Assembly: GCA_015039365.1 (NCBI GenBank)
Contig: WION01000008.1
Coordinates: 806,001-870,000, forward strand
Length of the DNA stretch: 64,000 nucleotides
Direction of reading: 5' to 3'
Source of the DNA: Amanita rubescens
Lineage: Eukaryota > Basidiomycota > Agaricomycetes > Agaricales > Amanitaceae
In this document: piece after piece, positions 1-15,253 of the stretch
Numbering within the stretch: the stretch's first letter is position 1
Layout: each line of letters begins with the position of its first letter
Translations under genes and position numbers: made by a program
Notes under the pieces: model-generated
Database searches by the model: none
What the model was told of the DNA's origin: nothing
What the model saw: the letters and a program-made list of their open reading frames with translations, nothing else

Positions 1-3278
<3,278 letters not shown>

Positions 3279-4297
3279 AGTCAGAACCAAAGGCGAATCT
3301 TGACAAAGACAATTATGGAAATGGGATATATTTAGCTAATAAACAATAAACAAACAAAAGCGCCATCACACGCGTCTTTATATAACACGCTACGTTGGGA
3401 TCATCGCGACCTGTACGTACAATCGTGTACCTCATGGCCTTATCGCGATTACATCTGATTGAAATCGATGCAGGAACTTGCGAAACATGTCAATCACCGC
3501 TTGTGTCATCAAAGTCAGCTGGTCCCGAGGTTTCGAGTCGGTTCTACCTTTAACGCGCAAAGACCCGATCGTTTTGAACTGTAAGAGCAGGGTCTTAACC
3601 CTAGAATCTCTAAAGCCGCGACTCCTTGACGCATTGTCGATGGTCTCAAAAGGATAGTACGTACATCTAAGTCATACTCACTGTTCATAGGTGGCAAGAA
3701 GAACCCGGTCCTGTGGGAACTCGATGCTTGGAATCATTAGTTGAGCCCTGTTGACACGAGGCACTTAATCGGGATCCTCAGTTATTAAACACAATGCTAA
3801 GTCCGCGTGGCGAAAGTGCAGTGACATTGTTTTCTCTCTTATTTCTCCCATTTGCTCTGGTCATTGCATTTGTCGTGATAGGCAAAGGCGGAAGAGTGGT
3901 ATCGGACACTTGAGGCGCTCGTAAGTCTCTCCACAGCCAGTTACAATAAAGCTCGCCAACTTTGGTTATCTGTTCCTGCGCGCAGGAGCGCAGGCCTTAG
4001 CACTCGACAGCTGCACACAGCCCACCTACAGCACCTACGCTTGTCTCGCGCGACTCTGGATCGCTCGCGGTGATTCATAATACCATCAAACAGCCCTTGC
4101 TTATTCGGTATTCACTCCTCGTGTATGCCTGTCGCCTCGTCTCCAGCTAGGACAGCTTCCTGCGCATTCACGATTTACTGACTCTTTCACCTCGTGTTTG
4201 TCCATACTTATATTCTGGGCCCGCTCCCCTCCCATTTCCGTCAAAATTAATATTCCTTCCTTCTTCTCTCTTCTAATAACTATCTGCCTTCACTAAT
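3279..4297. other. Divergent intergenic region, about 1 kb
   Basis: This stretch separates the start of the leftward kinase from the start of the rightward homeobox gene, so it must hold both promoters. I see no convincing coding frame on either strand. A pyrimidine-rich tract at about 4253-4274 (ttccttcc followed by ttcttctctcttct) lies just before the presumed homeobox ATG, a common feature of fungal 5' leaders. Confidence 0.5.
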
Positions 4298-5632
4298 ATG
4301 TCGACGAGCTCGAGGGAAAACCGCTTTATTGCTACCATAGGAAAGCCTCGTAGAAGTCCCCCAGGGGATGTACAGGGTAGTGTTTTTTTCACGGGCCAGG
4401 GTGGGCGAACTGTGCTGCCTCCTCTTTCTTCAGCTTTTCCAACCTCACGTTTTCCAGGTCTGTCGTTCTCATGTGCTGTATTTTTGCAACGCACTCAATA
4501 TGCCATTCGTACCTAGTGCCCAGCACATATACCACCCCATATACGCAACCTAGGTCATCTCCAGGCAGGTATGACCTTAACCCTCAAGCATTCTATGGCC
4601 CTTGGCCATCTGGAAGCACATGTATGTCATTTTACGACCATCGTTCCGAGGGTACTGCATTGAAATAACGTTTGTATAGCGCCTCAGCTCTCGGCTGCAT
4701 ATCATAATTATGAGACTTCATTGTCCAATTATACAACAACAGCCTATCCTTCTCGAACATCGTCACCCGTAGGTGTAAGCCCTGACAGCCCAGAGGAGTC
4801 TCGAAGACTGCCTCCGCCAACGACGAACGTTGAACGGTGGCCAGGCACCTATGTGCAGGCGACCTCTAACTATCAAACCGGCGTCCGTTCCTCGCCCACA
4901 TACTGCTCATGTCTATCCAAATTACAACGTCAGCAGTCCCACTACTACATATTCTTATCCTATTTCCCCTCAAGAGCATACGTCCCAACCTCAGCCTCAG
5001 TTAGCTGCCCTGCAAGCGAGTTACGGTGAAATGGATCCCCAGCGATCCGAGCCACGCCCCTCGTCTCCATATAACAGGAACGCAGCTAACACTCAACAGC
5101 CCAGTAATGTGTCGGTTCCGCCGCAGCCGCCAGCCGCCAACACAACTGAAGAGCCTACAATTAAGAAAAAACGTAAGCGCGCGGACGCCAATCAACTCAA
5201 GGTCCTAAACGAGACCTATGCCAGGACCGCTTTCCCGTCCACGGAAGAGCGGTTAGCCCTGGCCAAACTTTTGGATATGTCCCCCCGGAGTGTCCAGATT
5301 TGGTGAGCCACTCGTTTCACCATATCTGCAGTTGACTCAGATAGCACAGGTTCCAGAATAAAAGGCAGTCTATGCGACAGACTAACCGCCAGTCGTCGTC
5401 CACTAGCTCTACGACCCACCATTCATTCACCATCGGCTCGCAAGTAGAATCCTACGTCAACGAGATGGGTAACCCGTCTTCCGCCTATGATAACGGCTCC
5501 GTGACCATGGATGTACCATACTTGACAGCTCAGGAAGCATCCCGTCCCCACAACCCACATACATCTTCGGCGCACCAACGCATTCGAGGTCCAGAAGAAA
5601 ACGAATCCCGAAGGTGGTCCCGCGGTTACTGA
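4298..5632 (+). CDS. Homeobox transcription factor
   Basis: Nuclear DNA-binding regulator. The homeodomain starts after a basic stretch (KKKRKRADANQL, near 5163) and its recognition helix reads SPRSVQIWFQNKRQSMRQ. The codon for Trp is split by a GT-AG intron at about 5303-5350 (exon ends ...cagatttg, next exon starts gttccag), giving the canonical W-F-Q-N-K-R. Upstream exons are Pro/Ser/Tyr-rich and disordered: MSTSSRENRF at 4298, then a segment ending FYGPWPSGST near 4620, then one rich in SNYTTTAYPS near 4725. The frame changes between the exon near 4800 and the one carrying the homeodomain, and I could not place that junction, so the middle of the protein model is unresolved. The tail after the homeodomain is Ser/Thr-rich and ends at 5632. 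Target genes cannot be inferred. Fungal homeobox proteins of this layout often act in morphogenesis or mating. Confidence 0.85.
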
Positions 5633-6228
5633 ATCGGCTGTTTATTGCTTTGGAAGCACAACTACCTAGTTACATCCGCACTGCTAACTCATAAGTTTGC
5701 TTTCTTATTATACACGTAGATTCGTGCTACGACTGCCTAAGTTACTTTGCCGTTCATTAATTTCTCATTAATGTTTTACGATCAGGATGTCTCCCCGGCC
5801 CTATGTAACTTTACCACTATCTGTGCGCTCCGACCCTGCAATGTATTTTATGTAATTATCAACTTCGTGAATTATTCTCCTCACAATACAAAATCAGGCG
5901 TCATGCTAGTGAAATGGGGGGGCTATTCCTCATTCGGATCGTCTCACACTGACCGTCTGGTCCATTTCTCCATCTAGGACTGCAGAAACAATGAAGATGA
6001 TTTAACCATCATTTTAATTTATGATCGTGGCAAGGTTGATTTATGCTCCAGACATGACTCAATAAATACAAGGCACCGGCGCTTGGCACATGATGCTATA
6101 GGCTGCTAGATGGAGCCAACGTTTCCCATGAGAACTGGTTCAAAAGGCAACCTACCTGGCAAGTCTACCAACTTCGTCTCACGCCTTAGAAATCACCGCC
6201 CGCGGCTAGGCCCCACCGTACAAGGCGA
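5633..6228. other. Intergenic, no gene seen
   Basis: AT-rich 3' flank of the homeobox gene. Only short interrupted frames occur on both strands. No RNA gene or repeat was recognised. Confidence 0.4.
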
Positions 6229-7230
6229 CTACCGACATTGTGCGTTAAGCTTGATATTGTAGCGAGGGTCACAATAGTACCCAAGACCTGGACCGTCTGA
6301 GCTATTCTTCACGGATGCAGAAATTGTCGCGGCGGACATAGTCGTCGTCCGGCGCATTCCCTCCGCCGCAAGTAAACTTGACAGGTGTTGGTCCAGGAAT
6401 AGAGGGCGTTCCGAAGTCGCCGTATATACCTGTAAACGTAAACCCATTATGCCCCGCAGGAATAAGGACGAGATCATGGCTGGAAGATCGACCGGTTCCT
6501 GTACCGGTGATATTAAGTTTCCTGGAACTCTGGGCCGTTACGAGACTTATATGCGACGCGAATGACTCATGAGCGAACGGCACGAACAGGCGGGGAACTT
6601 GGTTGCAAAACTATACCATACCATTCTTCTGCCAAGGCAAAATGTTTACCTGAGCTTATTCGCATCTCTTTCCTGAATTGGCTTTGGCTATATAAATATC
6701 CTAGGAATCGGCATTCGATTCACGTACTGGCCAAGGGCCAGCTGGACGGAAATGTCAACGTCCATGTGCATAAATTTTATCCAGACATTGAGGTTATCAA
6801 CACGTACTTACTCTTAATTGATCAGCCGGTCATTATTTTCTGGATCGTAGCCGGGCGCGGCTAATTTAAACCATTGTCAGCTACGAAGGCACCATTACCA
6901 GAAGTACATAAGTGTGTAGAAACAGTACCTTGAAGGTTGATAGTGTGGGAAAATTGCTCTAATTCTTTAACGGTTCAAAGGAGACCAAATTTGGTCAAGC
7001 AACGAGGGAGATGCCGTGGCGTGTCAACTTACTCCTTTCTTAGTTAGAGCGGCTACTAACAGTTACTAACTTGCATAGCTCCATTGGAAAATCCCTTGCG
7101 CTAGCACCGCGGCGAGGACTGACGTTCCCTGCCTCCTGTTATGGTTACTAAGGCTGGCAGGAAGATCAGACCCATATATGTTTCCTTCGAATTCATGTCA
7201 CGAGTCACGACGAACATGGTCAGTCTTCTA
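6229..7230 (-). other. Possible small multi-exon gene or gene remnant
   Basis: On the minus strand several short open frames look protein-like but I could not join them into one clean model. A 93-codon frame ends at 6302 and contains SHDLVLIPAGHNGFTFTG and GTPSIPGPTPVKFTCGGG. Upstream fragments include VDNLNVWIKFMHMDVDISVQ near 6770 and KELEQFSHTINLQGT near 6930. Splice-like signals are present (for example gtaagtacgt near 6808 and a cag before ctggccc), but in-frame stops remain under every joining I tried. It may be a degraded secreted-protein gene, a gene with unusual introns, or chance. No family was recognised. Confidence 0.2.
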
Positions 7231-7616
7231 ATTCTATTACGTACCCAAGCCATCCCTGATTTTCTTCAATATGCTGTATGGGATTGAGTCCATCACTTAC
7301 GAGACGTTACGCGTTACGTATGGCAAGAATCATTCCAAACTTAGATATCTTATTCGGAGAAGAATGGATGTTCGGTCCTATGGCGAAGGGTGCAGAAGCA
7401 GACGCTACTCTGTATCATTCAAACATGGGCCACAAGGGGCCTTTTAATGCCTCAGGACAGCCAGATGGAGCACAGGTGGCCAGGAAGCTTTACCCTCGTG
7501 TGATATGTCCTGTGTGGCTTGAACATAAATGAATCAGGGGAATTCAGAGCCGAGCGATGGGGTTGCATACACTCCATTCAATGAAGATATTTACACCTAA
7601 CTTACTATCGCTAACC
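7231..7616. other. Region with one isolated 84-codon frame on the plus strand
   Basis: Holds a plus-strand frame at 7278-7532 (starts MGLSPSLTRR, ends VICPVWLEHK). It resembles no family I know, and no splice sites clearly connect it to the membrane-protein exon at 7617. It could be an upstream exon, a remnant or chance. Confidence 0.25.
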
Positions 7617-8752
7617 ATGGGTTCAGATAGCGTGGGCCTGACCACTGCTCCAATCATCAGTACTTCAGTGGCAATTGTCGACGATGTGCGCCGTGCGTTA
7701 CGTAAGTGAATGGCACCGAGTTTGCCTGCGCCGTGTTGGCGATACGCTGGAACTCTGTGTCACTGCGCGTCATGTCGATAAGGATGGTCCAATGGACTGA
7801 CAAAGATATGATGTTACTTTGTGCTGGAGACAGGTTTTTAACCAGAGTGGTCTAATATTTCTCCATCTTGCCCCCCACCCATCAGAGCACCCTCTATAAC
7901 GGTATGTTGAATCACCAGTGATGAATGAACTTTCTGATCTTTAGGTACAGTCCTTCCAGATGACAATGGCAAAGGATGTCATGATTGCTGCTCTTGTAGC
8001 GGCACTGGTTGGTGGGTTCGTTGGGGTCATCCTGGCATTTGCACTTGTGCGGATTTTACGTCAACGCCATCGTCGTGAACTGGCAGAGCTTGCTTATATT
8101 AAAGCACCGAATGAGCAAGCCAAATCATCTGCTAGCCGGAAGAGTACTGATTCTCAATCTATTGCACCGTCAATTTCACGTAAACCAAGGAGGCAGATCA
8201 GCGAACCCATATTATTGAAGAATTTCGAAGGGAAAGGGATTTCACTTCCATCTCATATGTCAGAAATGCTTGGAGTGCATTCTAAACAGGCTTGTCGGAG
8301 GTTGTCCCCGTTGTTGTTGAGTCCAAGGACTTCCTTCCGAGAAATCCCATCTGGACCAGGGTTAGGCGAAGCAAGCGGATCGCAATCACAAAACGAAGCG
8401 GGAGTCCCAATGCTATTGCGTCAGCCGAGGAGGAAATCCGTTAGCGCTTTGCAGCAAGGGCACGGATCCGTCTACGAGAGTTAACGCTTCTGTTGGAGCT
8501 TTCAACCAAGTTCGTCATCCGATCATGCTCACTCGGACATTTCTCTGACTCTTTTCTAGGCGAGCACTCCCATTATAGAGAACCTATATTTCTCTCCCCC
8601 TGGCCTTCCTATTGAGCGTCCAGCAAGCATTGAACTATCTCGTAGGGCATCCGTTGACCGCCCGCTCTACTCCAGGACGCCGCTAGCTTCTCTACCACCA
8701 GCTGTACCCGCTCGGTCACCGTTACGAAGTAAATCTGTTCCAAATCTATTAT
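7617..8752 (+). CDS. Predicted single-pass membrane protein with Ser/Arg-rich tail
   Basis: Not recognised as a named family. Proposed structure: exon 1 (7617 to about 7708) begins MGSDSVGLTT and ends at a strong donor (gttac|gtaagt). A small exon near 7890 follows, then the main exon from about 7945. The main exon encodes one strong hydrophobic helix (MIAALVAALVGGFVGVILAF, then ALVRIL) followed at once by a basic RQRHRRELAEL stretch, so the tail is probably cytosolic. The tail is rich in Ser, Arg and Pro with repeated R-R/K-x-S sites (KPRRQIS, PRRKS) that resemble phosphorylation sites for basophilic kinases. The last intron (donor in gatcc|gtctac, acceptor ttttctag) joins the frame to an exon ending SKSVPNLL at 8752. 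The layout suggests a membrane-anchored adaptor or cell-surface protein, but function is unknown. The exon 1 to exon 3 linkage is inferred. Confidence 0.6.
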
Positions 8753-8834
8753 GAGACTACATACATTTACATACCCGTTCTATGGCATATCCAAAAGTAG
8801 ATTTCTATCATATCATGGCGTAGCAGGTACATTG

Positions 8835-10866
8835 TCAGTCGTCCTCAGGATAGTCCACCTTGTCATAGAGACGTAATGTCTCATTCCAATCCCTCTTCCT
8901 TCGCCTTTTAATCGAGAAATATTGTGCGCTACTTTCCCATGGTCCCCGCACCCGTCCCTTTTCTGTGCCGCCGGCAGTCATAAAGTATTTCTCCGGGTCC
9001 CCCGGTAGGCCAAGAGTTTCGACCGCCAAGCCCATGACTCGACTATGAAGATCTTGTCGCCTTTCATACATATTTTTCAAAGCCACCTTTCCCGCATATA
9101 AAAGGCGGACAAGTGATGATAGTGCCCTGAATGACGAAACGGCGTCCTCAAACCACCTAAGGGTCATCCACATGAGCGCGGGAACAGACAGCACTCCGAT
9201 AAAAGCAATGGCATAGTGCCACGCAATTACGATGGCCGAGAACCAGACACATAGTCCCGAGATAAGACCGTACGTTAGCTTATATTGTGCAATCTCATCA
9301 TAGGTGTCGAATATTGGTCCCGTCTTGGTGAAATTGTGCACGGCAATGAAGGTGGTGATAAATACGGGTAGCCATAAAATTAGGCCGGGGAGTGATAAAG
9401 TGAAAAGCACAAGGGACCACATAAACCGGATGAATAATCGGGAGATAATAGTTGGCCTTGATAGTGGTCGCCGGATTCGATCGTCCTTAATTCCCCAAGA
9501 AGCCAATTGATCTTGATAGCTCTGTCCATGTTATGAATGACACAGGATAAATGAGTGCCGAAATTAGTCAATCTAGTGTGAACTATACATACTTTCAAGT
9601 CATCACATAATTGGGCGATCTCTCGGCATACACGGCCAGATTTCTCAACCCCAGAGCTCTCAGAACCAGGCTCGATGGCTTTGAAGGCCTCAAGGAAGGC
9701 TCGAATCACCCGGACATGGTCGCCCAAGCTCATAAAAGTCCCAAGGGGAGCATACATGCGTGCAGCCAGTTTTGCAGAGCGGATAAGGGTCCAGCTTGGA
9801 GAACTAACGGTGCCAGAGCTGATAACTTGATGCATCCTTGCAGTCAATGCACGTATTTCGTTGTAATCGAAAGGCTTTTTTAGTTCGGGATTATCCTATG
9901 TAATTTAACAGGTGGCGTTAGGCCGGAGACAGGGGTTCTTACTTTCGGATTGAATGTCATAGGCGGGTGAAACGTAACCAGGACATCTGATCGGAAATGT
10001 TGTCTATGCCTAAGGATGGCAGTCAGCATAGGTGCGTAGTGATCAAGGATAAGTTTATACATGTAGGTTATCGAGCAATTGAGAATGGATACTTCGAATT
10101 CAGGGTTTTCCTTATTCCGGGATAAGGCGTCTGCAACCAAGCGAGCCACTATAATACTACTGTGAATACGGGCCTACGAATTGAAGGTTGGCCTACCGCC
10201 TGTCTTTAACGGCGCAATTGTCGGATGGTATCTGCTGAGACCTTCCGGAAAGAGACAGACCGCATCTCCCTCATCGAGAGCCTGATTGCCTTGGTTTTAG
10301 AAGACATTGCAAAAAATGTACGTGTCCCACCTCAAGTAATTTACTCATGGATTCCGTATTGTCTATATCGCCGTCAAGAAAATCCTTGCGCCGCTTGATA
10401 GGGATCGTCCCGGCTGACTCGATGAGCCAACTCGTGAATGTCTTATGTCCGAACTGTGTAGACTTGGCGGTTAACCGTAGCATATTGCGCCTCTAGGCGT
10501 AAAGCTAAGGTACAAAATAACATATGCAGTAGGCAACTTCATGCCTTGGAAGGTATAGAGGTAACCAGAAGCCTGATGGTTTCAGCTAACGGTATACGAG
10601 ACAAAAGAACATGATCTCACAATGCGTCGGTCAACGAGTTACTGTGATTCGCACACACAATACTGCAACGAAATTACGTTTTGGAAGAAAATGTGGCGAC
10701 CAACATCATACCATGGTTTACCAGTCTCTGGAATTAAATGAGCATTCTCAACAACGATGGTACCATAAAAAATCTTGAGGACAAATTTGAACAAGAATCT
10801 GGGAAGAAGCTGAGCGGCAACAGTGACAGGCAAATTACCACGCACCTTATACAGATGTACGACCAT
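8835..10866 (-). CDS. SCT1: Glycerol-3-phosphate/dihydroxyacetone-phosphate acyltransferase
   Basis: ER membrane enzyme that acylates glycerol-3-phosphate (and DHAP in yeast homologues) to start phospholipid and triacylglycerol synthesis. After splicing the acyltransferase motifs appear in order: motif I NHSNSLTDAL (H-x4-D) near 10640, motif II GTIPIKRRKDF near 10400, motif III DAVCLFPEGLSR near 10250, and APLKTG just after. The N-terminus reads KIFYGTIVVENAHLIPETGK near 10770. The C-terminal exon (8835-9506) has several hydrophobic segments (LSLPGLILWLPVFITTFIAV and SAIVIAWHYAIAF) and ends KVDYPEDD, as in fungal Gpt2/Sct1. Start taken at 10866 (MVVHLYK). A 36 bp intron-like stretch lies just downstream, so the first residues are uncertain. 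Its start lies 117 bp from the RRP12 start, so the two probably share a bidirectional promoter. Confidence 0.92.
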
Positions 10867-10983
10867 GGTGTTGGGGAACCTGTCGGCCGCATGATGTGCA
10901 CTCGGTCAGTCGGAAGTTGTGTTGCCGCTTACTAAGCAAGAAGTTTTGAGATAACACTTGGAGATATACCAATCCTCACCACC
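10867..10983. promoter_or_regulatory. Short bidirectional promoter region
   Basis: The 117 bp gap between two divergent start codons, the acyltransferase (-) and RRP12 (+), must contain or overlap both core promoters. No clear TATA box is visible. The RRP12 start sits in a good context (caccaccatgg). Confidence 0.45.
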
Positions 10984-13900
10984 ATGGAAGAAAGTCTCTC
11001 TAAAATACGACCGCATGTTTCCTCGTCCCTTTTGCACCAAAAAAGACCTGCAACGCTGTTAATCGCCCTCGAATCCACTTTCAAAGAGCAAAATACTCAA
11101 CCATCACCGACCGCGTACTTTGCTGCTCTATTGACAACCCTAGATGGCACCGTCCAGAAAAACGACGTTGGCCTTGAGGAAGGAGACATTCTCCCCGCGG
11201 AACTATACCTGTTAGCTTTGGTGCTACCTTTTGTCCCTGCTCCAGTCGTCCGAACCCGCTTAACTACGCTATTGTCCCTCACAAGCCCACTGTTTCCTGC
11301 CCTGTCCGCGCATGCGCCGCCATTGCGATCACAATTATCGATATATCAAACCATTTTTGGGGCTCTGGACAAATCTCAGCTTGATCATCAGGCAATACGG
11401 CAGTCGTTTGCATCAGTACTGCAACTATGCATAGACCCGCGACCTAAAGTTCGCAAAAAGGCAGCAGATGTCGTAAGAGACGTGCTTGCGTTGCCGCCCA
11501 CCCCACTTTCGCGTCATCCTTATGCAGAGCGAGTCGCAGACTGGGTCAAGCGGATTCTCAGCGAGGTGAATGCCGGTCCCTTCGCAAAGGCCAAGCACAG
11601 TAAACCCTCAGAAGGGCATGGACCTGATACAGCAATTCACGTCCTTGCCTTTTTACGTCCTGTTCTTCATAATCTCCCTGCCACTGTGAGTGATCTAAGG
11701 CACAGGTGCAACTTTGGAATGTTCTGACAGTGCTAATTAGTCTCTGCCCAACATTACAAGCTTGCTTCTGTCTCTTCCACGCCTCGGCAATTCATATTTA
11801 TCCCAATCAGCATATTCCATCTTATCCGATCTTTTTACATTGGCTGCTACCGACACGTCCAACAATGTTGGTAATCAAATCCCGGAAGAGCTCAATGTCA
11901 TCCTTACAACACCACCGCCCAAATCAGACACAATCCTCTCACCTGTTTGGGTGCAGGTTCTTGGAGATGCAATGTTAGCGTATCATAGCGCAGATCCCGA
12001 TTCATGTTCAGAGGAACTGGGCAAAGTGTGGAAAGCCGTTTGGAATTATCTTGATTCGGGCGACGCTGCGACGCGAAAAGCTACTTTCAAGTCCATCGAT
12101 TGTTTATGTCGTTGTTTCACACCTTCTATCATTGCCTCCGCCATCACCGACGAGCATAGTAGATCAACGCTCAGAAAGTTTATAATACAAGTGGAGAAGG
12201 CTTTCGATTCCTTGACATATGCTCAAGCGGTACCGGAGGTTTTGGGGATTGCATCTAGCATGGTCACAAACCTGTCTTACAGACTGGAAGGTCATGGGAA
12301 CACCGCGGCCGAATCTTTACTTCTCCCCTTGTTGGTGAAAATCGGCGAAGCAAGGACTGCTAAAGGTTTCGAACATAGAGAAAGAGCCGACGCAACATTA
12401 GCTGCGGCCATGAGAGTCCTAGGGCCCGAGGTATTGCTAAAGGTTTTACCACTCAACCTGGAGCTTGCAGAGCGGTGAATAAACTCTTCATCGCCAATAA
12501 CAACGCTAACATCGATCAGGCAGGCAGGGCGGGAGCCCAGAGCTTACCTCCTACCCCTCCTTACCCAACCACATCCTTCTCCCCTCGGCCACTTCATATC
12601 TTATTTTATTCCCCTCAGTGAACGCATGTTCGATTTGCAACAAAAAGCTGAAGTAGGAGGGAGACAATCAGAGGCCAAAGTCTGGAGCGTTCTGGTCGCA
12701 CAAGTATGGGCAGGCTTTGCAAGCTATTGTTCAGCGCCTCCGGACCTTTCAACAGTAAGTATTTTGCTCTTATCCTTCAGACTTCTGGTTTATTGGCGCA
12801 GTCACTCACGCCGCAATTTTCACAACTTATATCCCAACTGTTATACACACAAGCTGATCTTCGTCCTGCCGTCCTTAAAGCACTGAAGGTCATGGTTGAA
12901 TCTAATGTAGTTCTGACAACACCAACAGATACGGAAGACGGGTCCTTCAGGCCAAGTTCTAAAATTTCCAAGGAGGAAGCAACCGCTAGCCTTGCTTTCT
13001 TGAGAACACAAGCTGAAAGCTGGCTGGCAGTCCTATTCAATGTATTTAGCAGCGTAAACAAGAACTCCCGGGGTATGGTGGGTGATGTGATCAGCGTGTG
13101 GGCATCCATTACGGAACAACAGGTGAGATTAACAACTTTGTTAGGTATATAGACTAATCAATGCTCACCCAGGGCCTAACCAAAGCATATCTAAAACTTA
13201 CCAATACATTCAAAGTAAATTTGGCGAACCCGAGCAATAAAGGAAATACAGACTCTGGAAGCATTGCTACGATGACACAAGATATCCTCATTCTCCTTCT
13301 GCCCTACTTATCTTCAGACGATGTCAATTCTCTATTCGGCCTTTGCTTATCAAAAGAGGTCCTATCATCGGAGGATAGCGGTGTACAGAAACGTGGCTAC
13401 AAGATTTTAACTAAACTCACTGAAGGTGGCACAGTGCCTATCACTGATGCACCGGGAGTCTTTAAACTACTCGACGAACTTTTGGAAAGCAACTCTCCAG
13501 CTGCAAAGAAGGTGAGATGATGCGCAAAATCGTATATTCTCTTGTTCACGCGAAAACAGGATCGCTTCAGCTTCATGACAGTTCTTGTGCCTTTCATTCC
13601 GTCGGATTCACTACACATAATACCTTCTCTCATACCAGAGACGGTGTTAGGTACGAAGGAACCATCGGAGAAGGCACGCACTGCGGCTTTCAACCTCGTC
13701 GTCGCTATGGGCAGAAAAATGAGTGAAGGCGGTGTTGTCAAGAGGAGCCTAGTTGACGGAATGGACGAGGATGTCCCTGAAGCTGCTGATGGTATGTCAA
13801 CCCACCTCCTATAGTCTATATCGCAAGAGTGACCACTTTCTGTTCTGGCAGTGACCGCCAGCGTTGAAGAGTTCGTGACCATGATCGCTGGTGGCTTGGC

Positions 13901-15208
13901 TGGTGCAAGTCCGCATATGATAAGTGCCACCGTGACAGCCATATCACGCCTCGTCTTTGAGTTCAAAGGTGGAGTATAATTTTACTGTTAATCACATATC
14001 TTACTAGCCATGGTGAACAGATCAACTATCCCTTGCCACCCATAATGAAGTGATATCGACCATGATCGTTTTCCTATCTTCCGCTAATAGGGAGATTGTG
14101 AAGTCCGTCCTCGGATTCATGAAACTTGTCATCCATACTCTTCCTGTGGAGCTTCTACATCCCCATTTGAAGGAGCTGGTGCCCGCATTACTTAACTGGT
14201 CTCATGATCACCGAAATCATTTCAAAGTGAAAGTACAACACATATTCGAACGTATGATGAGGCGCTTCAGGTACGAGGAAATCTACGAATGCGCGGGGGA
14301 CAATGATGCGGCCAAAGTAATCGTGAATATCAAGAAACGCAAAGATCGGGCAAAGCGAAAGAAGGCAATGGCGAAAGAAGATGAAGAAGATGGAGATGAA
14401 GTGGTTTGCCTTCCGATTGATCGTGGTTGATAATCTAATTTGTTTGCAGGTGCCCTCTGTTAAGCCGACCACTGGAGATGCATTCGAAGATGTACTCTAT
14501 GGTAGCGGCAGCGAAGGAGAAGACGAAGAAGACGAAGAAGACAAACCCAGTACTCATGTAAAGACGCTTAAAAAGACCTCTGCGTACGGCGCTCGTATAC
14601 GCGCTGATGATGATGACCCTATGGATTTACTTTCGGGAGCAGCGGCGCGGGTGACGGGTGAGCTTCAAGCAGCACAAAAGTGACATGCGTGGCTAATGTT
14701 ACTAAGGCACATCATCCAACCGACGGCGCAAGCCTGGTCAAGATGCTTCCCGTTTCAAAACCGACGAGGAAACAGGGAAGATGATAATTGATGAGGCGGA
14801 GGATGAGGAAGAGGAAGAAGATATTGCAGGAAATGCTTATCGTGAAAATCTTACGTCGGTGGACGGATTTACGCGCGGCAGGAATGGGCGCGTCAAGTTT
14901 AACAAGGATACGAAGAAGCGTAGGAGAGACGAGGAGCTAGTAGATGACGTTGAGATGGAGGATGGGACAAGCCCGAACCCAAAGAAAACTAAAAAGAAGG
15001 CTGTAGCGCCAAATCTTGGACATGCCTTCAAGGCCAAGGTGCGTAGGGGGGGGGAAACGAGGCATATTCCTTTATTAATTGGACGGAGCAGAAAGCTGGT
15101 GGTGATATCAAGAGAGGTGGAATGGAACCATACGCATATCTTTCACTAGGAGATGCGGCGAAAAAGAAGGGGCGCGGCGCAAAGATTGGCATTGCCAAGA
15201 AACGGTAA
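10984..15208 (+). CDS. RRP12: RRP12-like ribosomal RNA processing protein
   Basis: HEAT/ARM-repeat nucleolar protein needed for pre-rRNA maturation and export of both ribosomal subunits (established for yeast Rrp12). The start MEESLSKIRPHVSSSLLHQK is followed by continuous helical repeats over about 1,200 residues in at least eight exons. Donor gtgagt at 11681 and an acceptor near 11740 join ...HNLPAT to SLPNITSLLL. The segment AYLLPLLTQPHPSPLGHFIS near 12550 is typical of the NUC173 region. The C-terminus has the family's acidic and basic tail: FEDVLYGSGSEGEDEEDEED near 14480, a SAYGARIRADDDDPMDLL block, a polyacidic run near 14790, then lysine-rich nuclear/nucleolar signals (KKTKKKAVAPNLGHAFKAK) and a final GRGAKIGIAKKR. 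The stop is at 15206-15208. No break was seen. Confidence 0.93.
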
Positions 15209-15253
15209 CACTAAGAATACGTATGATTGACTGCTTGATCATGTCCATCCCTC

